Below, piece by piece: positions 27,580 to 36,678 of a DNA stretch of 64,000 bases. The DNA lies in contig NZ_JOJE01000007.1 of NCBI RefSeq assembly GCF_000720255.1, forward strand, positions 1 to 64,000. Direction: 5' to 3'. Position 1 is the first letter of the stretch; each line of letters opens with the position of its first letter. The stretch comes from Streptomyces griseus subsp. griseus (GTDB taxonomy: Bacteria > Actinomycetota > Actinomycetes > Streptomycetales > Streptomycetaceae). The position numbers and the translations under genes were made by a program. The notes below the pieces were generated by a model that saw only the letters and a program-made list of their open reading frames with translations, ran no database searches and was not told the DNA's origin.

Positions 27580-28647
27580 ATGGCCACACCGCTCACCGCT
27601 GCCGGACTGCTCGCCGCACTGCTCGCCGAGGGCTGCACCGTGCGCGAGGTCCGCAGCTGGCGGACCCACAATCGCAACGGTGTGGGCGCCTGGGGCCCGG
27701 TGTACGGAGTGATCAACCATCACACCGCGACCGGATCCGGAGTCGACGTCGTGGACCTCGTCTACGACGGCCGCAGCGACCTGCCGGGCCCGCTCGCCAC
27801 CGGCTGCATCACCAAGGACGGCGTCGTCCACCTGGTGGGCAACGGCCGCGCCAATCACGCGGGCGGCGGCGACCCGAACGTCCTCGCCGCCGTACGGGAC
27901 GAGTCGTACGGCGACCGCCCGCCCGCCACGCATCAGCACGAGGGCTCCGCGGGCGCGGTCGACGGCAACCGCCACTTCTACGGCTTCGAGTGCGAGAACC
28001 TCGGCACCGGCGAGGACCCGTGGCCGCGTGCGCAGTACCTGGCGATGGTCAGGGCCAACGCGGGGATCTGCCGTGTCCACGGCTGGAGCCACAAGAGCGC
28101 GATCGGGCACCTGGAGTGGAGCGACTGGAAGCCCGACCCGCGCGGCTTCGACATGAAGGACTTCCGCCGTGATCTGGCCGACTGCCTGGCCCTGCCGGCG
28201 GGCCACTGGGAGAAGGAGGACCCCATGCCCCTCTACGTCAACCTGGGCATCGACACGCCCTTCGCGCTCAGGCCGGGCGGTGACTGGGACGCGGTCGAGT
28301 TCACCGCCGAGTGGGCAGACGAGCCCGGCGGGCACGCCACCGACGGCTCCGTCTTCGTCCGCGGCCCGGCCCGCTTCACCGGCGAACTCAACCTGCGGGT
28401 CTCCGGTCTCCCGGCCGGCCGCGTCCTCCAGATCCGCCAGTCGGAGGTGGACTCCACCGGCGCGTACGTCACCGACCACCCCATCGGCGAACTCGTCGGC
28501 ACCTCCGGCACCACCTTCGGCAAGCTGCCCCTGACCGGCCGGATCGGCTCCCGGCGTCAGATGCGGATCCGGCTCAAGGCCTTCGAGACGGCACCGGTGC
28601 GGGTCACCAGCGCCGTGCTGAAGGCCTTGGTGTGGAAGGAGAGTTGA
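27580..28647 (+). CDS. N-acetylmuramoyl-L-alanine amidase, phage endolysin-like
   Basis: The Amidase_2 zinc site is visible in this 355-residue protein: VINHHTATG (about 46-54), NHAGGG (about 92), and GHLEWS...KPDPRGFDM (about 170-190), which supplies the last ligands. Residues 215-355 form a beta-rich C-terminal domain of unknown type. No signal peptide is present, as in phage endolysins that need a holin, and no phage genes are near. The start has GGAGG at nine bases. It cleaves the lactyl amide bond of peptidoglycan; its source is probably a captured phage gene. Confidence 0.8.
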   Translation: MATPLTAAGLLAALLAEGCTVREVRSWRTHNRNGVGAWGPVYGVINHHTATGSGVDVVDLVYDGRSDLPGPLATGCITKDGVVHLVGNGRANHAGGGDPNVLAAVRDESYGDRPPATHQHEGSAGAVDGNRHFYGFECENLGTGEDPWPRAQYLAMVRANAGICRVHGWSHKSAIGHLEWSDWKPDPRGFDMKDFRRDLADCLALPAGHWEKEDPMPLYVNLGIDTPFALRPGGDWDAVEFTAEWADEPGGHATDGSVFVRGPARFTGELNLRVSGLPAGRVLQIRQSEVDSTGAYVTDHPIGELVGTSGTTFGKLPLTGRIGSRRQMRIRLKAFETAPVRVTSAVLKALVWKES

Positions 28648-28753
28648 CGCTCTGACACCGACGCACCTCACCGCGTCGGGGAGACATGACGGCAACAGTT
28701 CGTTTACGAGCCATTGACAGAAGCGGTGACCGTGGGCACTCTCATGTGCACAC

Positions 28754-28779
28754 GGGTTGCCAAAACGATTGGCCAACCC
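28754..28779. promoter_or_regulatory. LacI-type operator
   Basis: GGGTTGCC and GGCCAACCC flank a nine-base centre containing AACGATT, giving the inner near-palindrome CCAAAACGATTGG with the CG centre typical of LacI-family sites. It lies 28 bases before the LacI start, consistent with autoregulation. Confidence 0.6.
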
Positions 28780-28806
28780 GGAAACAACCAGTTTGGGTGG
28801 GGCTTG

Positions 28807-29850
28807 ATGACGCGCCGGATCGGGATCAAGGACGTGGCCGCGGCCGCCGGCGTGTCCGCGACGACCGTGTCCCACATCCTCAACCGGGTCGAGGGCAAGC
28901 GGATCAACCCCGACACCCGCAAGCGCGTCCTGAAGGCCGCCGAGGAGCTCGGATACGCGCCGAACGGCCTCGCCCGGGGCCTGAGGCTGCGGCGCTCGCA
29001 CACCATGGGCTTCGTCAGCGACGAGATCGCCACCACCCCGCACGCGGGCCGGATGATCCTCGGCGCCCAGGAGGCCGCCGCCGCCGAGGGCCTTGTGCTC
29101 CTGCTCGTCAACACCAGCGGGGATGCCGAACTGGAGCGCACCAGCATCGAGATGCTGCTCCAGCGGCAGGTGGACGGCGTGCTGTACGCGGCCATGTACC
29201 ACCGGATCGTGCAACTTCCCGAAAGCCTGCACTCGACGCCCACCGTGCTGCTCGACGCGCGCTGCGACGACCCCGCGATCCCCTCCGTCGTACCCGACGA
29301 GGTCCAGGGCGGCCGCACCGCGGTGAAGGAGCTGACCGACCACGGGCACCGCAGGATCGGCATGACCGTGCCGACCGCCGACACCCCGGCTCTCCGGGGC
29401 CGCCTGGAGGGCTACCGCACTGCGCTGGCCGAGGTCGGCGTCCCCTACGACCCCTCCCTCGTCGTCGCCGAGCCGACCGTGCCCAACGACACGGCCGCCG
29501 GCCACCGGGCCGCGCTGCGCCTGCTGACGTCCGAGAACCGCCCCACGGCACTGTTCTGCTTCAACGACCGGATGGCCATGGGCGCCTACCGCGCGGCCGC
29601 CGAACTGGGACTGTCCGTCCCCGGGGACCTGTCGGTCATCGGGTTCGACAACCAGGAGCTGATCTGCGACGGCCTCCACCCGGGGCTCAGCACGGTCCAG
29701 CTCCCGCACTACGAGATGGGGGCACGGGCCGTGGCCCAGCTGCTCGCGCTCACCGCCACACCGGGCCGGCCACCGGGCCCGGACACCCAGGAGACACTGC
29801 TTTGCCCGCTGGTGGCGCGGGCATCGGTCGCTTCGCCGCCCCGACTCTGA
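28807..29850 (+). CDS. LacI-family regulator of the fructan/sucrose operon
   Basis: This 347-residue regulator has an N-terminal HTH (IGIKDVAAAAGVSATTVSHI) and hinge (LGYAPNGLARGL), then a periplasmic-binding-like effector domain with CFNDRMAMGAY and VIGFDNQEL. ATG 28807 is chosen because GGTGGGG lies five bases upstream and the HTH begins immediately; longer frames run through the operator. It is followed by the GH32 and ABC sugar uptake genes on the same strand, so it most likely represses them in the absence of the sugar. Confidence 0.85.
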   Translation: MTRRIGIKDVAAAAGVSATTVSHILNRVEGKRINPDTRKRVLKAAEELGYAPNGLARGLRLRRSHTMGFVSDEIATTPHAGRMILGAQEAAAAEGLVLLLVNTSGDAELERTSIEMLLQRQVDGVLYAAMYHRIVQLPESLHSTPTVLLDARCDDPAIPSVVPDEVQGGRTAVKELTDHGHRRIGMTVPTADTPALRGRLEGYRTALAEVGVPYDPSLVVAEPTVPNDTAAGHRAALRLLTSENRPTALFCFNDRMAMGAYRAAAELGLSVPGDLSVIGFDNQELICDGLHPGLSTVQLPHYEMGARAVAQLLALTATPGRPPGPDTQETLLCPLVARASVASPPRL

Positions 29851-29945
29851 CCCCGGGACGGCGAAGCAATCCGCACCACGACAGGCGACCGTCGCAACCG
29901 GTCGTCGGTCCTGTCAGTACTGTGAACACAGCGAAGGGTACACGC

Positions 29946-30053
29946 ATGTCCACCAGGACTTTCCGTGAGTCGTCGAGCCGTTTCCGCCTGCTGATGTCCG
30001 GCGCGGGCTCCGACTCCTCCGGCTCTCCCGGCACCCCCGCGCGCACCTGCTGA
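29946..30053 (+). CDS. Small ORF upstream of the sugar operon (possible leader peptide)
   Basis: A 35-codon frame begins MSTRTFRESSSRFRLL and ends in a Cys followed by TGA. AAGGG lies seven bases upstream, and a promoter-like TACTGT lies about 25 bases upstream. It is rich in Ser and Arg, has no known family, and sits in the 500-base gap before the GH32 gene. A translated leader or attenuator is possible; chance is not excluded. Confidence 0.35.
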   Translation: MSTRTFRESSSRFRLLMSGAGSDSSGSPGTPARTC

Positions 30054-30347
30054 ACCCCGTGCGGACCCGCTGAGCCCCGGCCCGTACCGGCCGGGCGCCG
30101 ACGGACAGGACGTCCGAGGCGACCGGGCCGTTCACGGCGCCCCGAACCACCCGTCCGGGCGGCCCGGCGACGATCACAGCTACGCCCTCGTGCGCCCTCA
30201 CGCCGGGCACCGGCCGACGTCGCCGTACCGCGCCGACGGCCCCCCGGCCGGTGAAGGCCGCCCCCGTCCCGTTTCCCGAAGAGGCCCGCGACCGTCCGGC
30301 CGCCGGCCCGCCCCCGCACGCCCTCCGGTCCATCGAAAGGCACGTGT
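30054..30347 (+). other. Leader region before the GH32 gene
   Basis: This GC-rich stretch contains one clear hairpin, CCCGGCC/GGCCGGG with a six-base loop at 30076-30095, and otherwise nothing I can assign. Together with the preceding small ORF it could form a regulatory leader. No convincing LacI-type operator was found here. Confidence 0.35.
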
Positions 30348-31844
30348 GTGTCCACCGCGTCCCCTGATCCGTACCGGCCGATCGCGCATCTGCGACCGCC
30401 CCGGAACTGGATCAACGACCCCAACGGGCTCGTCTTCCACGACGGCCACTATCACGTCTGCTACCAGTACAACCCGCATGGCACCGACCACGCGAACATG
30501 CACTGGGGCCACTTCCGCAGCCCCGACCTGCTGAGCTGGGAGCCGCTGCCCATCGCCCTGTCCCCGACCCCGGGGGCGGTGGACGCTGACGGCTGCTTCT
30601 CCGGCAACGCCGTCTCCGACGGTGACCGGTTGGTCGCCTTCTACTCCGCGTACCGCCAGGACCGCTGGAGCCAGCCCGTCACCACGGCCGAGTCCCACGA
30701 CGGCGGCCTCACCTTCCGCCCCTCCGGGGAGCTGATCGTCGCCGAGTCGCCCGAGGGCTGCACGATGTACCGCGACCCTTACATCTGGCGGGACGGCAAC
30801 GGCTGGCGGATGCTGGTCGGCGCCGCCCTCGCGGACGGCCGGGGCGCGGCCCTGCTGTACGAGTCGCCCGATCTCGACACCTGGACCTACCGGGGGCCCC
30901 TCGACGCCCGCGAGCCGGAGTTCGTGGACGGTACGGACCTGCACACCGGCGAGGGCTGGGAGTGCCCCCAGTACCTGTCGTCGGACACCGGGCCCGACGC
31001 CCTGCTGTTCAGCGCCTGGAACGACGACGACAGCCCGAGGTGCGTCGCGGCCCTGATCGGCGAGGAACGGGACGGTGTCCTCGATGCGGGCGCCCCCGTC
31101 CTGGTGGACCACGGCCCCGACTGTTACGCGCCCGCGCTGCTGCGCGCACCGGACGGCAGATGGCTGTTGTGGGGCTGGTCCGCGGAAGCCCGGGACCAGG
31201 TTTGGGCCGCCGAAGACGGATGGGCCGGCGTTCTCACGCTGCCCCGCGAGACATCCGTGGAGGCAGACGGCGACGGTGGCGGCACACTGCGGCAACAGCC
31301 CGCCGCCGAACTGCTCTCCCTGCGCGGCGAACACAGCGTCCGCGCCACGGGCGAGACCCACGGCCCGGACCCGGTGGAACTCGGCTCCGTCGGCCACGCC
31401 TTTGACCTGACGGCCCGTCTGGAACCCACGGGCGGCGCGGTGCTGAGGCTGCTCACCACCTCCGACGGCACCGAGTACCTCGACATCCGCCTCGACCCCG
31501 ACGCGGGCGAACTGGTCGTCGACCGTGACCACGCCTCACGGGACGACCGGGCGCACGGCGGCTCCTACCGGATGCCCTGCCCGGCCGACCGCCCGGTCGA
31601 CCTGCGCGTCATCGTCGACCACTCCGTCTTCGAGGTCTTCCTGACCTCCACCGGGCAGGTGCTCACCCTGCGCTGCTACCCGACCGGGCAGGGCCCCTGG
31701 CGGCTCCAGGCCCACGGCACACCGGGCGCACGCCTCGGCTACGCCGTCGACGCGTGGGAGCTGCTGCCCCTCGTGATCAAGGAACCCGGCACCGACCGCA
31801 CGATGCACCCTCACCCGCACCACACCTGGAGGCACCACCGATGA
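30348..31844 (+). CDS. Glycoside hydrolase family 32 (fructan/sucrose hydrolase)
   Basis: The three GH32 hallmarks are intact in this 498-residue enzyme: WINDPNG at residues 21-27 with the Asp nucleophile, MYRDPY near 140 (transition-state stabiliser), and WECPQ near 205 with the acid/base Glu. A C-terminal beta-sandwich follows (VDLRVIVDHSVFEVF). There is no signal peptide, so it acts in the cytosol on imported sucrose or short fructans. The stop overlaps the lipoprotein start (ATGA), tying it to the ABC importer. Confidence 0.9.
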   Translation: MSTASPDPYRPIAHLRPPRNWINDPNGLVFHDGHYHVCYQYNPHGTDHANMHWGHFRSPDLLSWEPLPIALSPTPGAVDADGCFSGNAVSDGDRLVAFYSAYRQDRWSQPVTTAESHDGGLTFRPSGELIVAESPEGCTMYRDPYIWRDGNGWRMLVGAALADGRGAALLYESPDLDTWTYRGPLDAREPEFVDGTDLHTGEGWECPQYLSSDTGPDALLFSAWNDDDSPRCVAALIGEERDGVLDAGAPVLVDHGPDCYAPALLRAPDGRWLLWGWSAEARDQVWAAEDGWAGVLTLPRETSVEADGDGGGTLRQQPAAELLSLRGEHSVRATGETHGPDPVELGSVGHAFDLTARLEPTGGAVLRLLTTSDGTEYLDIRLDPDAGELVVDRDHASRDDRAHGGSYRMPCPADRPVDLRVIVDHSVFEVFLTSTGQVLTLRCYPTGQGPWRLQAHGTPGARLGYAVDAWELLPLVIKEPGTDRTMHPHPHHTWRHHR

Positions 31845-33184
31845 ACGCCGGAAGCACAAGAGGGCGCCGCACCGCCCGCACGGCCCTGGCCCTCGCCCTC
31901 CCGCTGGCGGCACTGGCCGCCTGCGGCGGAGGCGGCCAGACCGGCACCTCCGCCGAGCAGGGCAGCGGCAAGGGCACCATCACGGTCTGGGCCCACCAGG
32001 GACAGGCGAGCGAGGCGGCCGCGCTCCAGAACGCGGTGAAGACGTTCAACTCCTCCCAGGACAAGATCAAGGTCAAGCTGACCCTGATCCCCGACACCGA
32101 CTACACCAAGACCATCACCGCGACCGACGCCGCCAAGCTGCCGGACGTGATGGAGTTCGACGGCCCCACCATGGCGAGCTTCGTCTACAACAAGAAGCTC
32201 ACCGCGATCGACGACTACGTCTCCACCCGGACCCTGGCCAACGCCACCGACGCCATCAAGGCCGAGGGCGAGATCGACGGCAAGCACTACGGCCTGGGCA
32301 TGTACGACTCCGGGCTCGGCGTGTACGGCAACAAGAAGCTGCTGGACGCGGCCGGGGTGAAGTACCCCAAGGGTCTGTCCGACGCCTGGACCGCGGAGCA
32401 GTTCACCGAGGCGGTGCGGAAACTGGCCGCGAAGGACTCCGACGGCAAGAGCCTGGACCTCCAGGAGAACAGCGGCCTCGCCAACGAGTGGGGCACCTAC
32501 GGCTTCGCCCCGATCGTCTGGTCGGCCGGCGGCTCGCTGCTGAAGGACGGCAAGGCCGAGGGCGCCCTGGACACACCGGCCGTGGCCGCCGCGCTCAAGA
32601 CCTTCCAGTCCTGGAAGAAGTACACCGACCCCAACACCGACGGCAACGCCTTCGCCAAGGGCCGCGTCGCGCTCAGCTGGGTCGGCCACTGGATGTACCC
32701 GGCCTACAGCAAGGCACTCGGCAAGGACCTCGTCGTCCTTCCGCTGCCCGACTTCGGCGACGGCCCCAAGACCGGTCAGGGCTCCTGGGCCTGGGGCATC
32801 GGCGCGAACACCAAGAACGGCAAGGCCGCCGGCGCGTTCCTCGACTCCCTCCTCGACGACACCAACGTCGCCGCGATGACGACGGCCAACGGTGCCCCTC
32901 CCGGCACCGAGTCCGTGCTCGCCAAGAGCGCCCTCTACAAGCAGGGCGGTCCGCTCCAGCTCTACGCCGACCAGCTCGCCAAGCCCTGCGGTGACACCGG
33001 CATCGACAAGTCCTGCGTGGCGGTGACCCGTCCGGTCACCGCCGGATACCCCACCGTCACGGCCAAGTTCAGCGAGGCCCTCAGCGCCGTGTACGGCGGC
33101 GCCGACCCGAAGAGCGCCCTGGCGAAGGCCGCCCGCGCCATCGACCAGGACTTCTCCGACAACGCCGGCTACCGGATCCCGTAA
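31841..33184 (+). CDS. Sugar ABC transporter solute-binding lipoprotein
   Basis: This 447-residue family 1 binding protein has a basic start, a hydrophobic core and the lipobox LAACG (Cys about residue 28). TITVWAHQGQ and LPDVMEFDGP follow, the usual oligosaccharide-binding entry. It starts at ATG overlapping the GH32 stop. Neighbours indicate that the ligand is sucrose or a fructo-oligosaccharide. A hairpin after the gene may keep its transcript level above that of the permeases. The ATPase (probably a shared MsiK type) is not in the window. Confidence 0.9.
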   Translation: MNAGSTRGRRTARTALALALPLAALAACGGGGQTGTSAEQGSGKGTITVWAHQGQASEAAALQNAVKTFNSSQDKIKVKLTLIPDTDYTKTITATDAAKLPDVMEFDGPTMASFVYNKKLTAIDDYVSTRTLANATDAIKAEGEIDGKHYGLGMYDSGLGVYGNKKLLDAAGVKYPKGLSDAWTAEQFTEAVRKLAAKDSDGKSLDLQENSGLANEWGTYGFAPIVWSAGGSLLKDGKAEGALDTPAVAAALKTFQSWKKYTDPNTDGNAFAKGRVALSWVGHWMYPAYSKALGKDLVVLPLPDFGDGPKTGQGSWAWGIGANTKNGKAAGAFLDSLLDDTNVAAMTTANGAPPGTESVLAKSALYKQGGPLQLYADQLAKPCGDTGIDKSCVAVTRPVTAGYPTVTAKFSEALSAVYGGADPKSALAKAARAIDQDFSDNAGYRIP

Positions 33185-33204
33185 CCCCGTAGGACACAGC
33201 GGTC

Positions 33205-33235
33205 GGGGCGGGCGGCCCGCAAAGCCGTCCGCCCC
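33205..33235 (+). terminator. Intercistronic hairpin between binding protein and permease genes
   Basis: GGGGCGGGCGGC and GCCGTCCGCCCC pair over 12 positions with one G-T wobble around a seven-base loop. Such structures after binding-protein genes often give partial termination or mRNA protection. Confidence 0.6.
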
Positions 33236-33254
33236 GCCGGGAACAGGACCACTC

Positions 33255-34250
33255 GTGACAACCGTGGAACCCGCGGCCGCCGTGCCCTCCGGCCGACACC
33301 AGAGCCCGCCCGCGCCCAAGGACGGACCCGCGCGAACGGCACGCAAGAACCGCGACTGGGTGCACGGACTGCTCATGTCCGCACCCGCCCTCGGCGGCCT
33401 GATCGCCTTCGTCGGCGTCCCGTTCGGCTACGCGGTCGTACTCTCCTTCTACAACGTGCGCCTCGGCTCCCCCCTGGAGCCCACCTTCTTCGGCCTGGAG
33501 CAGTACCGTCGCCTGTTCACCGACCCCGACCTCTCGGGGCCGTTCCTGCGGGCGCTGCTGAACAACCTGACCTTCGCCGTGGTCGTCGTCCCCCTCCAGA
33601 CCGGACTGGCGCTCGCCCTCGCGATCCTGCTCAACCGCAAGCTCAAGGCCATCGGCCTGTACCGGTCACTGTTCTTCCTGCCCGTCGTCTTCCCCATGGC
33701 CCTGGTCGCCGTCATCTGGCGGCTCATCCTCGCCCGCAGCGGTGACGGACTGCTCAACTCCGCGCTCCACGCGGTGAGTTTCGGCAACTGGGGCGCCTTC
33801 GACTGGCTGGGCGACGGGCTCACCGCCATGGCCTCGGTCATCGTGTTGTCCGTCTGGCAGGGCGTCGGCTTCCAGATGGTCATCCTGCTCGCCGGCCTCC
33901 AGCAAATCCCGGGCGAGCTCTACGAGGCGGCCCAGCTCGACCGGGCCTCCCGGTGGCAGCAGTTCCGCCACGTCACCCTGCCGGGCATCAGCGGCACGCT
34001 CGTCTTCGTCGCCCTGCTCACCTCGGTGCTGTCCTTCCGGGTCTTCGACCAGGTCTACGTCCTCGTGCACGGCGGCGGTCTGGACGAGGACGCCACCCGC
34101 ACCGTGATGTACCAGGCCGTCACCACCGCCTTCGACCAGAACAACATCGGCCAGGCGTCCGCGATCACCGTCGTCTTCTTCCTGATCGTCGTCGTCCTGA
34201 CCCTCATCCAGCGCCGCGTCGTCCGCCCCGGCACCGAGGACCGATCATGA
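33255..34250 (+). CDS. Sugar ABC permease, MalF/UgpA type
   Basis: This 331-residue protein has a cytoplasmic N-terminus of about 40 residues, six membrane spans and the EAA loop YEAAQLDRASRWQQFRHVTLP, which contacts the ATPase. It follows the binding protein after a 70-base gap holding a hairpin and overlaps the second permease by four bases (ATGA). It takes part in sucrose/fructan uptake. Confidence 0.9.
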   Translation: MTTVEPAAAVPSGRHQSPPAPKDGPARTARKNRDWVHGLLMSAPALGGLIAFVGVPFGYAVVLSFYNVRLGSPLEPTFFGLEQYRRLFTDPDLSGPFLRALLNNLTFAVVVVPLQTGLALALAILLNRKLKAIGLYRSLFFLPVVFPMALVAVIWRLILARSGDGLLNSALHAVSFGNWGAFDWLGDGLTAMASVIVLSVWQGVGFQMVILLAGLQQIPGELYEAAQLDRASRWQQFRHVTLPGISGTLVFVALLTSVLSFRVFDQVYVLVHGGGLDEDATRTVMYQAVTTAFDQNNIGQASAITVVFFLIVVVLTLIQRRVVRPGTEDRS

Positions 34251-35083
34251 CCACGACCCCCCTGCGCCGCCTCCTGGACCACCTCGTCCTGGGCCTGCTG
34301 GCCTTCGTCTTCGTCCTACCCGTCCTGTACCTCCTCGTCGGCAGCTTCAAGCCGTCCGACGAGGTGCTGAACGGTCTCTCCGGCTTCCTGCCCACGCATC
34401 TGTCCCTGGACAACTACACGGCGGTCCTGAACAGTTTCGACTCCGACGCCACCGGATACTTCTGGCGCTTCATGGGTGTCTCAGTGCTGGTGGCCACGGT
34501 CGTGGTGTTCGGCGGACTGATCGTCAACTCCATGGCCGCGTATGGGCTCACACGGCTGCGCTGGCGGGGCCGGGGCGCCGTCTTCGCCGTCCTGCTGCTG
34601 CTGATGCTGGTCCCGTTCGAGGCGGTGGCCGTCCCGCTCTTCTACCTGTTCAACGAGCAGCGCAACACGCTCTACATCCAGGCCGTTCCGTTCATCGCCA
34701 ACGCCTTCTCCGTCTACCAGTTCGCCACGTTCTTCCGCGCGATACCGCCCAGCATCGAGGAAGCCGCCCGCATCGACGGCGCCGGCCCCTGGCGCACCTT
34801 CTTCGCGATCATCGTCCCGATGTCGAAGCCGGTGTTCGCCTCGGTCGCCATCCTGACCTTCCTCACCCAGTGGGGTTCCTTCCTCTGGCCGGTCCTGATG
34901 GTGTCCGACCCCTCGGTGCGGCCGCTGCCCCTGGAGATGAGCGTCTTCCAGGGCCAACAGCCCGTGGACTGGGGGCAGGTGCTCGCCTTCGGTGTCCTGC
35001 TGGTCCTGCCCGTGCTGATCGTCTTCGCGTTCTTCCAGCGGTGGTTCGTACAGGGCGTGGCCGGCTCCGCGGTCAAGGGATGA
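34247..35083 (+). CDS. Sugar ABC permease, MalG/UgpE type
   Basis: This 278-residue protein has six spans and the EAA loop EEAARIDGAGPWRTFFAIIVP. The ATG at 34247 overlaps the previous stop; longer frames only run through the first permease. It ends the LacI-GH32-ABC operon, and no ATPase gene follows, which is common in Streptomyces sugar operons that share MsiK. Confidence 0.9.
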   Translation: MTTTPLRRLLDHLVLGLLAFVFVLPVLYLLVGSFKPSDEVLNGLSGFLPTHLSLDNYTAVLNSFDSDATGYFWRFMGVSVLVATVVVFGGLIVNSMAAYGLTRLRWRGRGAVFAVLLLLMLVPFEAVAVPLFYLFNEQRNTLYIQAVPFIANAFSVYQFATFFRAIPPSIEEAARIDGAGPWRTFFAIIVPMSKPVFASVAILTFLTQWGSFLWPVLMVSDPSVRPLPLEMSVFQGQQPVDWGQVLAFGVLLVLPVLIVFAFFQRWFVQGVAGSAVKG

Positions 35084-35113
35084 CGTATCTGGGCGCGTCG
35101 GTACCGGCGCCGC

Positions 35114-36037
35114 TCAGGCGGTGCCGAACCAACTCCGGGCCAGCGAGGGGAGTGTCCCCGCGGCCGGCGCGCCCAGTTCGCGCAGGTACCAGGGGAGGTC
35201 GCTGTACACGTGCAGCAGCGTGTACGCCATCAGCATGTCCGGCTCGAAGGTCTGGCCGTACGCCTTCGCGAGACGGCCCAGCAGCTTCGGGTCGCCGCAG
35301 GTGACGAACAGGCCGACCCCGACGAAGTCGTAGGCGCGGTCGCCGATCATGGCCGGTTCGAAGTCGAAGACCCCGGTCAGCCGCCATCCGTCGGGGTCGA
35401 CGAGGAAGTGCTGCCGCATGACCTCGGTGTGCAGCAGGGACCGGCGCGGGGTGGAGGGGAGGCAGACCTCGGCGAGGTAACCGGGGATCTGCTCCAGCCA
35501 GTCGGCCGGCAGCCCGTGCCCGCGCTGCTGTTCCACGGTGTCTCGGCGCCGCCGGCCGGTGAAGGCGCTCCAGTCGCCCGGCCCCAGGACGTCCTCGAGA
35601 GGGGCCGGGTCCAACGAGTGCAGCACGGCGAGGAGTTCGCCGATCTCGCCGACGATCCGGTCACGGTCGCCCGGCGGGACGCGGTCCCAGGCGTGGGCGA
35701 GGTTCTCGCCGCGCAGCCGTGACATCAGCACGTACTGCCAGCCGTTCTCGTACGGCCCGAACTCCCGCACCCGTGGCGTCTCCACCGGCAGCAGCCCGTG
35801 GAGGTGGGAGAGCACGCGCCCTTCGGCGACGCCGTCCCCCGCGGCGGCTCCCGGGAACAGCTTGAGGACGAGGTCGTCGCCCACCGCGTAGACCGGCTGC
35901 GACCCCTCCGGGAAGCGAGTCAGCGGCGCGCCCGCCAGACCCAGACGTGCGCAGAGGTGCTCGGCACCGGCCCGCATCACGGTCTCGTCGGAGACGACCG
36001 CGTCCCACTCCTCGTCGTTTTCCACCGGAGGCAGCAT
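35114..36037 (-). CDS. APH/choline-kinase-fold phosphotransferase with altered catalytic loop
   Basis: This 307-residue protein has the kinase-like N-lobe (VYAVGDDLVLKLFP) and the metal-binding VFDFEPAMIGDRAYDF. The Brenner catalytic loop, normally HxDxxxxN, reads HTEVMRQH, so both the catalytic Asp and the Asn are replaced. It may still be active or may be a pseudokinase. ATG 36037 is taken as the start; no clear Shine-Dalgarno is seen. It stands alone and divergent from a VOC gene. Aminoglycoside resistance should not be assumed. Confidence 0.7.
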   Translation of the reverse strand: MLPPVENDEEWDAVVSDETVMRAGAEHLCARLGLAGAPLTRFPEGSQPVYAVGDDLVLKLFPGAAAGDGVAEGRVLSHLHGLLPVETPRVREFGPYENGWQYVLMSRLRGENLAHAWDRVPPGDRDRIVGEIGELLAVLHSLDPAPLEDVLGPGDWSAFTGRRRRDTVEQQRGHGLPADWLEQIPGYLAEVCLPSTPRRSLLHTEVMRQHFLVDPDGWRLTGVFDFEPAMIGDRAYDFVGVGLFVTCGDPKLLGRLAKAYGQTFEPDMLMAYTLLHVYSDLPWYLRELGAPAAGTLPSLARSWFGTA

Positions 36038-36221
36038 GATCGCGACCGTAGGTCGCGTGTTCTGCGGGGTGCAAGACATTTTCCCCGCACGCCACGTGGC
36101 CACCGGGGGCGGGACAGCACCGGTCGTAGGCCGCCGGTCCCACGACCAACGGCCGATTCTCGTGATCCAGCCCGCTGCCTACGCTGGCCTGGCACGCCCT
36201 GAACGAAGAGGAGAAGCCCTC

Positions 36222-36632
36222 ATGCCGGTCGACGGCCGCAGTCATGTCCGTATCGCCCGTCCCTCCCGTGACCTCGCCGCTGCCGAGCGGTTCTGGGTGG
36301 ACGGACTGGGGCTCGGTGTCCTGTGGCGGGCGGAGGGCGGGGCCAAGCCGGGGGAGCACGATCTGCTGATGGTCGGGTGGACGGACGCCGACTGGCATCT
36401 GGAGCTGGTGCACGAGGCCGCCCACCCCGTCGAACCGCGGCCCACCGAGGAGGACCTCCTCGTCGTGTACGTCGACGGACCGGTACCGGGGGACCTGGTC
36501 GCCCGGCTGGAGGAGCACGGCGGCAGGCGGGTCCTCTCGCCCAACCCGTACTGGAACGAGTGGGGAGTGACGATCGAGGACCCGGACGGCTACCGGCTGG
36601 TGCTGTGCCGGCGTGCCTGGTCCAACCAGTAG
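36222..36632 (+). CDS. VOC-family (glyoxalase/bleomycin-resistance-like) protein
   Basis: This 136-residue protein starts with VRIARPSRDLAAAERFWVDGLGLGVLWR, a typical VOC beta-alpha entry, and ends with WGVTIEDPDGYRLVLCRR. The two usual metal-ligand positions (H..E) appear as H8 and the acidic residues near ELVHE and IEDPDG. GAGGAG lies upstream of ATG 36222. Its substrate is unknown; it is transcribed alone. Confidence 0.8.
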   Translation: MPVDGRSHVRIARPSRDLAAAERFWVDGLGLGVLWRAEGGAKPGEHDLLMVGWTDADWHLELVHEAAHPVEPRPTEEDLLVVYVDGPVPGDLVARLEEHGGRRVLSPNPYWNEWGVTIEDPDGYRLVLCRRAWSNQ

Positions 36633-36636
36633 ACGA

Positions 36637-36660
36637 GGGCCGGGAGTCGGTGACCGGCCC
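36637..36660. terminator. Hairpin between converging genes
   Basis: GGGCCGG and CCGGCCC flank a ten-base loop between the VOC gene and the MHS transporter, which converge here. Confidence 0.5.
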
Positions 36661-36678
36661 CCGGCCGCCGATACGGTG

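Noticed and set aside
33205..33235. Operon end after the sugar-binding lipoprotein gene because of the hairpin
   Set aside because: The permease genes that follow belong to the same transporter and the hairpin has no T-run, so partial termination or mRNA stabilisation is more likely.
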